Assembly: GCA_030425195.1 (NCBI GenBank)
Contig: JAUIAV010000009.1
Span: 169,223 to 233,222, forward strand
Origin: Gammaproteobacteria bacterium
GTDB taxonomy: Bacteria; Pseudomonadota; Gammaproteobacteria; Pseudomonadales; Azotimanducaceae
DNA length: 64,000 bases
Direction of reading: 5' to 3'
The notes under the pieces are model-generated. The model was not told the origin of the DNA. It ran no database searches and worked only from the letters and a program-made list of their open reading frames with translations. Positions 9,023 to 18,112 of the stretch are shown one piece after another (the stretch's first letter is position 1; each line of letters starts with the position of its first letter). Both the position numbers and the translations under genes were made by a program.

Positions 9023-9793
9023 GTGACTGTTCTCAGTGTCAACGTGAACAAGATCGCCTGGCTGCGCAACGCCCGTGAAGGCGGAACGCCGGACGTGCTC
9101 TGGGCCGCGGCCACCATCATCGAGGCAGGTGCCGCCGGCATCACCGTGCATCCGCGTCCGGACCAGCGGCACATCCGGCCGGCGGACGTTCACGATCTCG
9201 CCGCCTTCCTCCGGGCTCATCCCGCCATCGAGTTCAACATCGAAGGCAACCCGTTCTCCGGTCCCAGGGACAACGGTTATCCGGGATTCGATGCGCTGAT
9301 CGAAGCGGCGAAACCTGCCCAGGCGACCCTGGTACCGGATGCGGACAACCAGCTCACCTCGGATCACGGCTGGGATCTGTCCGGGGACAACGACCGCCTG
9401 GCCGCCGCCATCGCCCGCTATCAGGCGCTGGGCGCCCGGGTGAGCCTGTTCATGGATCCGGACTTCGACCAGATCGAGCGGGCCCGGGGCCTGGGTGCCG
9501 ACCGGATCGAGCTGTACACCGGACCGTTCGCCGACGCCGCCGCCGACTTCGGCGTGACGGCGGAAGAGACCCGGGCCCATTACGACCGCTATCTGGCCGC
9601 CGCCCGGCACGCGACCCAGCTGGGTCTGGGGGTGAACGCGGGCCACGATCTGGACCTCGAGAATCTGGTGCTCTTCCGCCGCATCACCGAAGTGGCGGAG
9701 GTTTCCATCGGCCATGCGCTCATCAGCGACGCCCTGAAAATGGGGCTCGCCAGCGCCGTGCGCGCCTATCTGGACGTGATCGCCGGCGCCTGA
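9023..9793 (+). CDS. pdxJ: Pyridoxine 5'-phosphate synthase PdxJ
   Basis: Last enzyme of the deoxyxylulose-5-phosphate-dependent pyridoxal phosphate pathway; it condenses 3-amino-2-oxopropyl phosphate with deoxyxylulose 5-phosphate. The GTG start gives LSVNVNKIAWLRNAR, followed by GAAGITVHPRPDQRHI (catalytic His/Arg region), EFNIEGNP and the phosphate-binding GLGVNAGHDLDLENL. At 256 residues the length is normal. pdxA is not nearby. The gene sits in a rightward run with the SH3 protein and a cyclophilin. Confidence 0.94.
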   Translation: MTVLSVNVNKIAWLRNAREGGTPDVLWAAATIIEAGAAGITVHPRPDQRHIRPADVHDLAAFLRAHPAIEFNIEGNPFSGPRDNGYPGFDALIEAAKPAQATLVPDADNQLTSDHGWDLSGDNDRLAAAIARYQALGARVSLFMDPDFDQIERARGLGADRIELYTGPFADAAADFGVTAEETRAHYDRYLAAARHATQLGLGVNAGHDLDLENLVLFRRITEVAEVSIGHALISDALKMGLASAVRAYLDVIAGA

Positions 9794-9851
9794 CAACATG
9801 CCGCATCCGGGCTGCCGACCAGACGCCCACGCACCCACTATCGAGGCCGAG

Positions 9852-10430
9852 ATGTTCAGAACCGCCCTGTTCTCCTTCTACCTGGTATCCGCGCTGCTGC
9901 TGGCGTTTTTCCCCGGCGGCTCTGCTGCGGCGGCGACCGGAAATCCCGTCGTCCGGCTGGAGACCAGCCTGGGGAACATCGACATCGAGCTCTATCCGGA
10001 CCGGGCCCCGGAAACCGTGGCCAATTTTCTGGATCTGGTGGACAACAGCTTCTACGACGGCCTCATCTTCCATCGGGTGGTGGCCGGGTTCGTGATTCAG
10101 GCCGGGGGCTACGACGGGAATCTGACGTATCGCCAGCCACCGAGAACCGTGGTGAACGAGTCGGCTAACGGTCTCAGGAACCAGAAATTCTCCGTCGCCA
10201 TGGCCCGCCTGTCGGATCCGGACTCCGCGGATACGCAGTTCTTCATCAACGTGAAGCACAACCCCAATCTCGACGGCGATCGGACCCGGCCGGGCTATAC
10301 CGTTTTCGGCCAGGTGATCGCGGGCCAGGAGACGGTGACGGCGATCGAACTGGTGGACACCCACCTCGAAGCCGGCATGGCCGGCGTACCCGAGGAGGAC
10401 GTGTTCATCGTCCGGGCGCATCGCCTGTAG
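9852..10430 (+). CDS. Secreted cyclophilin-type peptidyl-prolyl isomerase
   Basis: Predicted periplasmic foldase. The ATG at 9852 is preferred over the upstream in-frame ATG at 9798 because it places a clean signal peptide first ([20 protein letters not shown], cleavage likely after SAAAA). The mature domain has the cyclophilin landmarks [16 protein letters not shown], the FSVAMAR stretch and [10 protein letters not shown]. It is a PpiA-like enzyme that interconverts cis/trans proline bonds. The pdxJ stop is 58 bp upstream. Confidence 0.87.
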   Translation: MFRTALFSFYLVSALLLAFFPGGSAAAATGNPVVRLETSLGNIDIELYPDRAPETVANFLDLVDNSFYDGLIFHRVVAGFVIQAGGYDGNLTYRQPPRTVVNESANGLRNQKFSVAMARLSDPDSADTQFFINVKHNPNLDGDRTRPGYTVFGQVIAGQETVTAIELVDTHLEAGMAGVPEEDVFIVRAHRL

Positions 10431-10557
10431 CCGCGGGCGCCCAGCTTCCAGAATCCCCGGCGGCTCGGGTATCATGCGGGCCGCCTCGGGGCGCCGCCCA
10501 TTCAGGCGTCACTTCCCCGGCGCACTCACCCATTCGCATTCCAGAACAGGAACTACC

Positions 10558-11070
10558 ATGAGGACGTTTTTCATTTTCACCGCGAGCGCCGTCCTGCTCG
10601 CCGCCATCACCGTAGAACTCTCCGCACGGCTCTGGCCGGGCAACGACATCGCCCTGCTCGTCATCGCCGCCCTGGCCCTGCTTGCTCAGGGGTATCTGAG
10701 CCTCCGCTTCGCCGGCGCACCGGCCGGCAGCGAGCAGAAGCCGGCCGCAGGCAGATCCGACCGCGGCCGACCCGCAGAAAAGAAGGCCCAGGGCGAACGG
10801 AGCCGGCACAAGCCCGCCCGCACCGAGAAGGCCGCCGCCGGTGGCGGCGACCGGGAAACCGGCACCGTGAAGTGGTTCAACCGCACCAAGGGTTTCGGCT
10901 TCATCGTCCGGGCATCCGGTGAGGAAATCTTCGTGCATCAGCGCTCGATCCAGAGCGAGGGCAGTGGCGACAACCGTCGACGCCCGTCACTGAAGGATGG
11001 CCAGACCGTCACCTTCGTGGTCGCGAACCGGGAAAAAGGCCTGCAGGCCGAAGAGGTCTCTCCGGCCTGA
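10558..11070 (+). CDS. Membrane-anchored cold-shock domain protein
   Basis: Protein of 170 residues with two N-terminal hydrophobic helices (about 3-21 and 30-50), a basic Arg/Lys/Ala linker (52-98), and a C-terminal cold-shock domain (99-170) carrying the RNP motifs KGFGFI and EIFVHQ plus GTVKWFN. The domain order suggests a nucleic-acid-binding module tethered to the inner membrane. The ATG at 10558 follows AACAGGA; an in-frame ATG at 10474 would add an Arg-rich leader and is less likely. The stop overlaps the argS start (TGATG). Confidence 0.82.
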   Translation: MRTFFIFTASAVLLAAITVELSARLWPGNDIALLVIAALALLAQGYLSLRFAGAPAGSEQKPAAGRSDRGRPAEKKAQGERSRHKPARTEKAAAGGGDRETGTVKWFNRTKGFGFIVRASGEEIFVHQRSIQSEGSGDNRRRPSLKDGQTVTFVVANREKGLQAEEVSPA

Positions 11071-12770
11071 TGAACCTGCGCGCGATCCTCAACGAGCGCT
11101 TCAGCCGGGCTTTTGAGAAGGCCACCGGCGAGGCGCTGCCGCCCCAGATCCAGCTGTCGGGCAGACCCGAATTCGGCGACTATCAGGCAAACGGCGCCAT
11201 GGCCGCCGCCAAGGCGCTCAAGCAGAATCCGCGCGCCATCGCCCAGCAGGTGGTGGATGCCGCCGAGGTGGACGATCTGGCGGAACGGCTGGAAGTGGCG
11301 GGCCCCGGGTTCATCAACATACACCTGAAACCCGGCTTTCTGACCGCGGCGCTGACCGAGCCGCCCATCACCGCCGCCGTGACGCCGGAAAAGGTGGTGG
11401 TGGACTACTCGAGCCCGAATCTGGCCAAGGAGATGCATGTCGGCCATCTGCGCAGCACCATCATCGGTGATGCCATCGCCCGGATTCTGGAGGCGCTGGG
11501 TCACGATGTGATCCGGCAGAACCACGTCGGCGACTGGGGCACACAGTTCGGCATGCTGATCGCCTATCTGGAGGAATCCGGCGAGGATTCCGACGAGCTC
11601 GCGGATCTGGAAGTCTTCTACCGGGCCTCGAAGCAGCGATTCGACTCCGACCCGGCTTTTGCCGAGCGGGCCCGGCAGCGGGTGGTCGCCCTGCAGGCCG
11701 GCGACCCGGCCACGCGCGATCTCTGGCAGCGGTTCATCGACATCTCGCTTTCCCACTGCCAGGCCACCTACGACCGGCTCGATGTCACCCTGACCCGGGC
11801 GGATGTGATGGCGGAAAGCGCCTACAACGATGATCTCGAGGCGGTGGTCGCGGACCTGAAAGCCAGGGAACTGCTGACCACGTCAGATGGCGCGCAGTGC
11901 GTGTTTCTCGACGAGTTCAAAGGCAAGGACGGTAAGCCGCTGCCCGTGATCGTCCAGAAATCGGACGGCGGATATCTCTACGCCACGACCGACCTGGCCG
12001 CCGTCCGCTATCGCGTGCGCGTTCTCGACGCGGACCGGGCCCTCTACTCCACCGATGCCCGGCAGACGCTCCACTTCCGGCAGATCTTCGCCGTGGCCGA
12101 AGCCGCGGGATTCACCGGAAACCGGATATCCCTCGAACATCAGCCCTTCGGCGCCATGCTCGGACGGGACGGCAAACCGTTCAAGACCCGGGATGGCGGT
12201 GTGGTGAAACTGAACGACCTTCTGGACGAGGCAGTCACCCGGGCCACGTCACTGGTCGCAGCGAAAAGTCCCGATCTGCCGGAAGCCGAACGGGAAATGA
12301 TCGCGCGGGCCGTGGGTATCGGTGCGGTGAAGTACGCCGACCTGTCCAAGAACCGGACCAGCGACTACCTCTTCGACTGGGACCAGATGCTGTCCTTCGA
12401 CGGCAACACGGCACCCTACCTGCAGTACGCATACAGCCGGATACAGAGCATCTTCCGGCGCGGCAGCGTGGACCCGTCGGACCTCACCGCCGACGTGCTG
12501 CTCGCCGGGGAAGCGGAGCGTGCCCTGGCGGTGGTTCTGCTGAGACTTCAGGAGGTGCTCGAACAGGTGGCCCGGGAAGGCTTCCCGCATCTGCTCTGCG
12601 CCTGGCTCTATGAGCTGGCCACCGCGTTCATGCGCTTCTACGAAGCCTGTCCGATTCTGAACGCCGAGGAACCGGCGCGGGCGTCGAGACTGGCGCTCTG
12701 CCGGATTACCGGTGAACGCCTGTCTCTCGGTCTGTCACTGCTCGGGATTCAGACCGTCCCGCGCATGTGA
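11070..12770 (+). CDS. argS: Arginyl-tRNA synthetase
   Basis: Class I synthetase charging tRNA-Arg. The N-terminal Arg-tRNA-binding domain covers about residues 1-110. The HIGH-type motif is in SSPNLAKEMHVGHLRSTIIG, followed by QNHVGDWGTQFGM. The anticodon-binding DALR domain is C-terminal (APYLQYAYSRIQSIFRR, then YELATAFMRFYEACPIL, ending TVPRM). At 566 residues the length fits the family. Its start is coupled to the preceding cold-shock gene by a one-base overlap. Confidence 0.96.
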   Translation: MNLRAILNERFSRAFEKATGEALPPQIQLSGRPEFGDYQANGAMAAAKALKQNPRAIAQQVVDAAEVDDLAERLEVAGPGFINIHLKPGFLTAALTEPPITAAVTPEKVVVDYSSPNLAKEMHVGHLRSTIIGDAIARILEALGHDVIRQNHVGDWGTQFGMLIAYLEESGEDSDELADLEVFYRASKQRFDSDPAFAERARQRVVALQAGDPATRDLWQRFIDISLSHCQATYDRLDVTLTRADVMAESAYNDDLEAVVADLKARELLTTSDGAQCVFLDEFKGKDGKPLPVIVQKSDGGYLYATTDLAAVRYRVRVLDADRALYSTDARQTLHFRQIFAVAEAAGFTGNRISLEHQPFGAMLGRDGKPFKTRDGGVVKLNDLLDEAVTRATSLVAAKSPDLPEAEREMIARAVGIGAVKYADLSKNRTSDYLFDWDQMLSFDGNTAPYLQYAYSRIQSIFRRGSVDPSDLTADVLLAGEAERALAVVLLRLQEVLEQVAREGFPHLLCAWLYELATAFMRFYEACPILNAEEPARASRLALCRITGERLSLGLSLLGIQTVPRM

Positions 12771-12778
12771 CCGGGCCT

Positions 12779-13975
12779 TCAGGCGGTCGCCGCCTTCGGC
12801 ATGGCGTAGGTTCGCAGCTCGGCAACGAAGTCCTTCAGCGCCTGGATCCCGGTGGCCTCCGCATCGAGACACCACTGCTTCAGCGCCGCCAGCAGCTCTT
12901 CCGCATTGCCGCCGCGCTTGGCCCAGATACCCTGCAGCCGCTGCCGGAACTCGTAGATGGTGGCGAGATTCGGGCTCGCGCTGGTGAGCTCATTTATCCG
13001 GTTCTGTCCCTGCTCGTCGACCAGGCATGCATCCCGGGTGAGCGCTTTCTTCGCCTTCCGGGCCGCCCGGGCGGACGTGCTCACCAGTTCCTGCTGCACC
13101 AGCGGTTTGACCACGCTGTCCGCATACCGGGCCATGACCTGGAAGCGGTTGTTGACCACGGCCCAGGCCGTGTCCAGATCCAGCGTCTGCTTGCCGGGCA
13201 CGGTGTGCGCGACAGGCCCGGTGCTGCGCACCTTGGCGAGACCCAGAGTTTCGAACAGGCGGATCCAGAACCAGCCGATGTCGAACTCGAACCATTTCTG
13301 GGAAAGCTTGGCCGAGTTGGGATAGGTGTGATGGTTGTTGTGCAGTTCCTCACCGCCGATCAGGATGCCCCAGGGTGAGATGTTGGTCGCGGCATCCGGA
13401 CATTCGAAGTTCCGGTAGCCCCAGTAGTGGCCGATGCCGTTGATCACGCCGGCGGCAAAGAACGGAATCCAGATCATCTGAACCGCCCAGACCGTCAGAC
13501 CGATGACGCCGAACAGCGCCAGATCGAGCACCAGCATGGTGCCGATACCGCCGATGGGAAAGCGGCTGTAGACGTTACGTTCCATCCAGTCGTCCGGGCA
13601 GCCCGCACCGTAACGCCTGAGGGTTTCCTCGTTGGCGGCCTCGATCCGGTACTCTTCCGCACCGGCCCAGAGAATGCGCCTCAGCCCCTTGATCTGGGGG
13701 CTGTGCGGGTCATCTTCGGTTTCGCAGGTGGCGTGATGCTTACGGTGGATGGCCGTCCATTCCAGCGTGGTCATGCCGGTGGTCATCCACAGCCAGAAAC
13801 GGAAGAAATGTTTGAGTGCCGGGTGCAGTTCCAGCGACCGGTGGGCGGAATAGCGGTGCAGATAGACCGTCACGGATACGATCGTGATGTGGGTCAGCAC
13901 CAGCGTGATGACGACCAGCGTCAGCGGGGAGAGATCCCACAATCCGTTGGCCAGCCAGTCCAGAATGGCGTTCAC
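12779..13975 (-). CDS. desA: DesA-type delta-9 acyl-lipid fatty-acid desaturase
   Basis: Integral-membrane di-iron desaturase that introduces a double bond into membrane acyl chains. The three histidine boxes are H40-RYSA-H45, H77-RK-HH81 and H212-NN-HH216 in a 398-residue protein. Hydrophobic segments flank them and a roughly 100-residue helical C-terminal extension follows, as in Pseudomonas DesA. The GTG start at 13975 is chosen because AGGAGG (13985-13990) sits 9 bases upstream; the longer frame from 14122 has no such site. It converges on argS with an 8-bp gap. Confidence 0.9.
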   Translation of the reverse strand: MNAILDWLANGLWDLSPLTLVVITLVLTHITIVSVTVYLHRYSAHRSLELHPALKHFFRFWLWMTTGMTTLEWTAIHRKHHATCETEDDPHSPQIKGLRRILWAGAEEYRIEAANEETLRRYGAGCPDDWMERNVYSRFPIGGIGTMLVLDLALFGVIGLTVWAVQMIWIPFFAAGVINGIGHYWGYRNFECPDAATNISPWGILIGGEELHNNHHTYPNSAKLSQKWFEFDIGWFWIRLFETLGLAKVRSTGPVAHTVPGKQTLDLDTAWAVVNNRFQVMARYADSVVKPLVQQELVSTSARAARKAKKALTRDACLVDEQGQNRINELTSASPNLATIYEFRQRLQGIWAKRGGNAEELLAALKQWCLDAEATGIQALKDFVAELRTYAMPKAATA

Positions 13976-13984
13976 CTTGATTTG

Positions 13985-13990
13985 CCTCCT
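13985..13990 (-). promoter_or_regulatory. Strong Shine-Dalgarno site that fixes the desA GTG start
   Basis: A perfect AGGAGG on the minus strand lies 9 bases before GTG at 13975. It decides the desaturase start, which otherwise could be read from a distant upstream ATG. Confidence 0.75.
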
Positions 13991-14150
13991 GAGCAGAAAG
14001 ACGGTGATTTTCGACGGAATTCTGACCTCAGAACCCGGAAAAAACCACCTTGTGAATCCGATTGTGACAGTATATTCAACACACACCCGGCCGTATGGGA
14101 CAGACGCTGTGCTTCGCGGCATTGCCGCCGTGGCCGGCGGCCCGGCACAC

Positions 14151-14167
14151 TGACAGGTTAATTGTCA
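14151..14167. promoter_or_regulatory. Inverted repeat TGACA-N7-TGTCA between desA and sseA
   Basis: The divergent 273-bp gap between the desaturase and sseA contains TGACAGGTTAATTGTCA, a 5-bp-arm palindrome next to CATAAT. It could be an operator for either gene. The short arms make chance occurrence quite possible, and no regulator gene is adjacent. The remainder of the gap shows a TATACT box on the minus strand but no good -35. Confidence 0.25.
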
Positions 14168-14248
14168 TAATGGCCGGAACGTCCGACCCCTATCCTGTCA
14201 GATGCGGCCGACGGCGAGTGAATTCAAGTCAAAACCAGGCCTCTACGC

Positions 14249-15073
14249 GTGAAGATCCATACCACTCTCATCGATAGTTCGACCGCCAGCCATCTGGTGG
14301 GTTCTGTCAAATTTCTAGACTGTCGTTCCAGTCTCGCGGATCCGGATGCGGGCCGTCGGGCGTACGAAGCCGGTCATATCCGCAGTGCCGTCTACCTCAG
14401 CCTGGATGACGACCTGGCCGCACCGCCCGGCGACGGGGGCAGACACCCGCTGCCGGACAAGGAACGTCTGGCGGCCCGGCTGTCCGCGCTCGGCATCAGC
14501 GACGGGGACCAGGTCGTGGTGTACGACGACGCCGGCGGCGCTTATGCCGCCCGCGCCTGGTGGTGTCTGCGCTGGCTCGGTCACGAGGCCGTGGCCCTGC
14601 TGGACGGAGACCTGGCCGCCTGGCCGGATCCACTCTCCGTAGAGACGCAGACGCCCGCTCCGGGAAATTTCTCGATCCGGCCATCACTGACGCGGCATCT
14701 CGACGTGGCTACGCTGGCCGCGGATCTGACCGCCTACCGGCTCGTCGACGCCCGGACTCAGGTCCGTTTCGATGGTCTGGAAGAGCCCATCGACCCTGTG
14801 GCGGGACACATTCCGGGCGCCATCTGCCGGCCGTTCCAGGAAAATCTCGGGGAGGACGGCCGGTTCCGGTCACCGGCCGAGCTCAGAGCGCGCTTCCCGG
14901 AAGGGGACAACGTGGTCTGCTACTGCGGCAGCGGTGTCACCGCCGCTCACAACGTGGTAGCCATGCGTGTGGCCGGCCTGCCGGAACCGCTTCTGTATCC
15001 GGGCTCCTGGAGCGAATGGATCCGCAATCCGGACCGCCCGGTCGGCACGACCGGCACGACCGGCAACGGGTAG
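14249..15073 (+). CDS. sseA: 3-mercaptopyruvate/thiosulfate sulfurtransferase
   Basis: Two-domain rhodanese of 274 residues starting at GTG. The first domain (about 8-130) is non-catalytic, with the conserved FLDCRSSL and YEAGHIRSAVYLSLD. The second (about 150-260) carries the active cysteine C226 in CGSGVTA. The CGSGVT loop is typical of 3-mercaptopyruvate sulfurtransferases, whereas thiosulfate enzymes usually have CRKGVT, so mercaptopyruvate is the likelier donor. mnmC, another tRNA sulfur-modification enzyme, follows 10 bp downstream. Confidence 0.9.
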   Translation: MKIHTTLIDSSTASHLVGSVKFLDCRSSLADPDAGRRAYEAGHIRSAVYLSLDDDLAAPPGDGGRHPLPDKERLAARLSALGISDGDQVVVYDDAGGAYAARAWWCLRWLGHEAVALLDGDLAAWPDPLSVETQTPAPGNFSIRPSLTRHLDVATLAADLTAYRLVDARTQVRFDGLEEPIDPVAGHIPGAICRPFQENLGEDGRFRSPAELRARFPEGDNVVCYCGSGVTAAHNVVAMRVAGLPEPLLYPGSWSEWIRNPDRPVGTTGTTGNG

Positions 15074-15083
15074 AGCCTGCAGC

Positions 15084-16895
15084 GTGATCGAACCGGCGGC
15101 GCTCGTCTGGCGGGACGGGCAACCCTACTCCACCGCCTTTCAGGACATCTATCACGACCGGGACGGCGTCGCGGAAACCGAGCGGGTCTTCCTGGCTCCG
15201 GCCCGGTTCGATGCCCTTCTGGCGGCCGGCCGCCCGCTGGTGGTCGGTGAGCTCGGATTCGGTACCGGACTCAATTTCGCCGTGATCGCACGGCACTGTC
15301 TGGCCGCCGGGGTGGCGCTGCACTTCGTGAGCTTCGAAGCGGCCCCGGTCAGTCCGGACGATTTCGAGCGTCTCTCCGGACTCCGCCAGGGCGCGGAACC
15401 GCTGTACGCGGACCTCGCCCTGGTCTACCCGCCACTACTGCCGGGCTGGCACCAGCGAAGCCTGGCGGGCGGGCGCGTCCGGCTGAGTCTCTTCTGGGGC
15501 CCGGCGGAAACCGGCATTCACGACCTCGCCCGGACCCGGGAGCCCGTGGATCTGTGGCTTCTGGACGGGTTCGCACCGGACAGAAATCCGGAGATGTGGA
15601 CGGACGCGCTGCTGAAGACCATCGGTCAGACCGCCACGGAAGGATCGCAGGTGACCACCTTCACCGCGGCGGGCCGGGTCAGACGCGGGCTTCAGGCGGC
15701 CGGTTTCGACATGCGCCGGGTGGATCAGCGTCCGCACAAACGGGAGAGTCTGGCCGGCGTCTTCAGTACGCCCGGCCGGACACGGCCGGCTTCACCCGAC
15801 CAGGTCACCGTGGCGGGGGCGGGTATCGCCGGAGCGACCATCGCCCGGGAGCTGGCGGAGTCAGGCGTGAAGGTGTGCGTCCTCGACGCCGCCGACCGCG
15901 CAGCCACGGGGGCGAGCGCCATTCCAGCCACCGTGATGCACCCGCGCCTCCATCACGACGGCGGTGACGGTGCCCTCTTCAGAGCCACGGCCTTCAGCCA
16001 TGCGGTGGCCGCGACCCGGTCGTTCACAGAACAACCGGATTCGGGTCTGCTCAGGACGGGGGCGCTGCAGGTTCCATCGCCGAACTTCCCGGTGGAGCGT
16101 CTGGAAGCGGTGGCACAGCGATACGCGCGCACGGGCCTGGGTGTCAGGCTGGTGGACGGGCAGACGGCCGGAGAGCTCGTGGGGGTACCGACGCTGCGTC
16201 TGCCGGATGCAGCACTCTGGTTCCCCGATGCCTGCACGGTGGACACTCCCCGATTCACCCGTTTCCTGCTCGATCATCCGGCCATCGAGGTCCGTGCCCG
16301 GTCGCCGCTCGAGGACTGGCCGGAAGGACCCGCCATTCTGGCTTCGGGCATTGCCGCCCGGGACCTGCCGGGTGCCGCCTTCCTGGAGCTCGGTGTGGTG
16401 AGCGGACAGCTCGACCGGATGGAGCGCGGCGCGGGTCCGCTGCGGGGGCTCAACGCGCCCATCACCGGATACGGCTATCTCGCACCCCTGGGCGGTCACT
16501 GCCTGGCCGTGGGTGCGACCTACGAATACCAGCCCTGGCCGCCCGGGCAGGCGACACAAGCCAATCTGAAAACGCTTTCGAGGCTGGTAGGTGACCCTGC
16601 GGACGACTGCCGACCCATCGACTGCTACCGGGCCAGCCGCTGCGTCTCCTCGGACCGCACTCCGGTTGTGGGTGCGCTGGTGGACCTTAACGGGCGGGAG
16701 AACGTGGATAGGTTTGTCAGCGTCGGGCACGGCTCCATGGGAACGGTCACCGCCCACATCGCCGCTGCTCTGATCGGCGCCAGGGTCCGAGGCGGCGTGT
16801 TGCCGCTGACCCGTCCGCTGGCGGACCTGGTATCACCGGCGCGGTTCCGGATCCGGCAGAAAAAACGCGGCTACCGGTTCGGCGCGGCACCCTGA
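15084..16895 (+). CDS. mnmC: Bifunctional tRNA mnm5(s2)U biosynthesis protein MnmC
   Basis: Cytosolic enzyme that finishes the wobble uridine modification mnm5s2U: an FAD domain removes the carboxymethyl group and a methyltransferase domain methylates the amine. The start is GTG at 15084 (VIEPAALVWRDGQPYSTAFQ), matching the family. The methyltransferase part is residues 1-235 (GELGFGTGLNFAVI; LLDGFAPDRNPEMW). The FAD domain starts near 240 with VAGAGIAGATIARELAESG. A longer in-frame ATG at 14967 lies within sseA. Length is 603 residues, slightly short for the family. Confidence 0.92.
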   Translation: MIEPAALVWRDGQPYSTAFQDIYHDRDGVAETERVFLAPARFDALLAAGRPLVVGELGFGTGLNFAVIARHCLAAGVALHFVSFEAAPVSPDDFERLSGLRQGAEPLYADLALVYPPLLPGWHQRSLAGGRVRLSLFWGPAETGIHDLARTREPVDLWLLDGFAPDRNPEMWTDALLKTIGQTATEGSQVTTFTAAGRVRRGLQAAGFDMRRVDQRPHKRESLAGVFSTPGRTRPASPDQVTVAGAGIAGATIARELAESGVKVCVLDAADRAATGASAIPATVMHPRLHHDGGDGALFRATAFSHAVAATRSFTEQPDSGLLRTGALQVPSPNFPVERLEAVAQRYARTGLGVRLVDGQTAGELVGVPTLRLPDAALWFPDACTVDTPRFTRFLLDHPAIEVRARSPLEDWPEGPAILASGIAARDLPGAAFLELGVVSGQLDRMERGAGPLRGLNAPITGYGYLAPLGGHCLAVGATYEYQPWPPGQATQANLKTLSRLVGDPADDCRPIDCYRASRCVSSDRTPVVGALVDLNGRENVDRFVSVGHGSMGTVTAHIAAALIGARVRGGVLPLTRPLADLVSPARFRIRQKKRGYRFGAAP

Positions 16896-16901
16896 ACCAG
16901 C

Positions 16902-16916
16902 AGCGCCGGTGGCGCT
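16902..16916. terminator. Hairpin between convergent mnmC and serA
   Basis: AGCGCC-GGT-GGCGCT forms a perfect 6-bp stem in the 20-bp gap between the two convergent genes and touches the serA stop. There is no T-tract, so intrinsic termination is doubtful. Confidence 0.25.
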
Positions 16917-18094
16917 CACGCCATGCGGAACTCACGCACGTTCATCACGCTGTCGATGGCGCAGATGCTGTCGATCAGGGACTGATCCGGCTCGTCCACC
17001 ACGTCGATCAGGTTGTACGCCACCTCACCGCGGCTCTTGTTGATCATGTCCACCACGTTGATCTGCTGCTGCGCCAGCACGCTCGTCATCTGACCCAGCA
17101 TGCCGGGCACGTTGCGGTTGGTCACCGCCAGACGGTAGCCACCCGCCGGTTCCAGGGTGACCGCCGGGAAGTTCACCGAATTGTGGATGTTGCCGGTCTG
17201 CAGGAAGCTGACCAGCTGATCGGCCGCCATCACCGCGCAGTTCTCCTCTGCCTCCTCGGTGCTTGCACCCAGGTGCGGCGTCAGCCGGACCCTGGGATGG
17301 CTGGTGAGACCAGGAACCGGGAAATCGGCCACGTAGAGGCCCACCTGACCGTCCTCTAGCGCATGCACCAGGGCCGGCGTGTCGACGATGGGCTGGCGGG
17401 CGAAGTTCAGAAGCACGCTGCCGGGCCGGAAGGAGCGCAGGCTCTCCTCATTGATCAGGCCGCGCGTTTCCTCCAGCAGGGGAACATGGAGCGTGACGAA
17501 ATCGGCGCGGGAGAACAGGCTGGGCAGGTTCTCCATCCGCTGCACCTCCGCCGGCAGCCGCCAGGCTGCATCGACGGATATCGCCGGATCGTAACCCAGC
17601 ACCTCCATACCCAGATCGAGCGCCGCCCGGGCGACCAGGGAACCGATGGCGCCGAGCCCCACCACGCCGAGCGATTTCCCGTACAGCTCCTGGCCCTTGA
17701 AGCGTTTCTTCTCCGCTTCCACCAGACGGTTCAGCTCCGCCTCGTCCTCGATCCCCTCCAGCGACTGAACGAACTGAATGCCGCCGACGATGTCGCGGGA
17801 CGCGATCAGAAGGGCAGCCAGCACCAGCTCCTTCACTGAGTTGGCGTTCGCGCCCGGGGTGTTGAAAACGACGATGCCCTGCTCCGTGCAGGCGTCCACC
17901 GGCACGTTGTTCACACCGGCACCGGCCCGGGCAATGGCACGCAGACTCGGGGTGAGTTCGGAAACGTCCAGCTTGTGGCTTCTGAGCAGCATGGCGTGCG
18001 GATCCCGGATTTCGGAGCCCACCTCGTAGCCGTCTCTGGGGAAGCGTTCCAGGCCGCGGACGGCGATCTGATTGTAGGTCTTGATCTTGTACAT
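16916..18094 (-). CDS. serA: D-3-phosphoglycerate dehydrogenase
   Basis: First enzyme of serine biosynthesis, oxidising 3-phosphoglycerate with NAD. The substrate domain and Rossmann domain (LGVVGLGAIGSLVARAALDLG) are present, with the catalytic His in TPHLGAST and the C-terminal ACT domain from about residue 320 (LAVTNRNVPGMLGQMTSVL) that usually senses serine. At 392 residues it is the short type without the intervening domain. It is last in the leftward operon, 18 bp after the MurG-like gene. Confidence 0.94.
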   Translation of the reverse strand: MYKIKTYNQIAVRGLERFPRDGYEVGSEIRDPHAMLLRSHKLDVSELTPSLRAIARAGAGVNNVPVDACTEQGIVVFNTPGANANSVKELVLAALLIASRDIVGGIQFVQSLEGIEDEAELNRLVEAEKKRFKGQELYGKSLGVVGLGAIGSLVARAALDLGMEVLGYDPAISVDAAWRLPAEVQRMENLPSLFSRADFVTLHVPLLEETRGLINEESLRSFRPGSVLLNFARQPIVDTPALVHALEDGQVGLYVADFPVPGLTSHPRVRLTPHLGASTEEAEENCAVMAADQLVSFLQTGNIHNSVNFPAVTLEPAGGYRLAVTNRNVPGMLGQMTSVLAQQQINVVDMINKSRGEVAYNLIDVVDEPDQSLIDSICAIDSVMNVREFRMA

Positions 18095-18112
18095 GGGGGT
18101 CCTTCGCTGGCG

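Noticed and set aside
14967..15083. A 39-residue N-terminal extension of MnmC
   Set aside because: It lies inside sseA in another frame, is rich in Arg and Ala, and precedes the conserved MnmC N-terminus that begins at GTG 15084.
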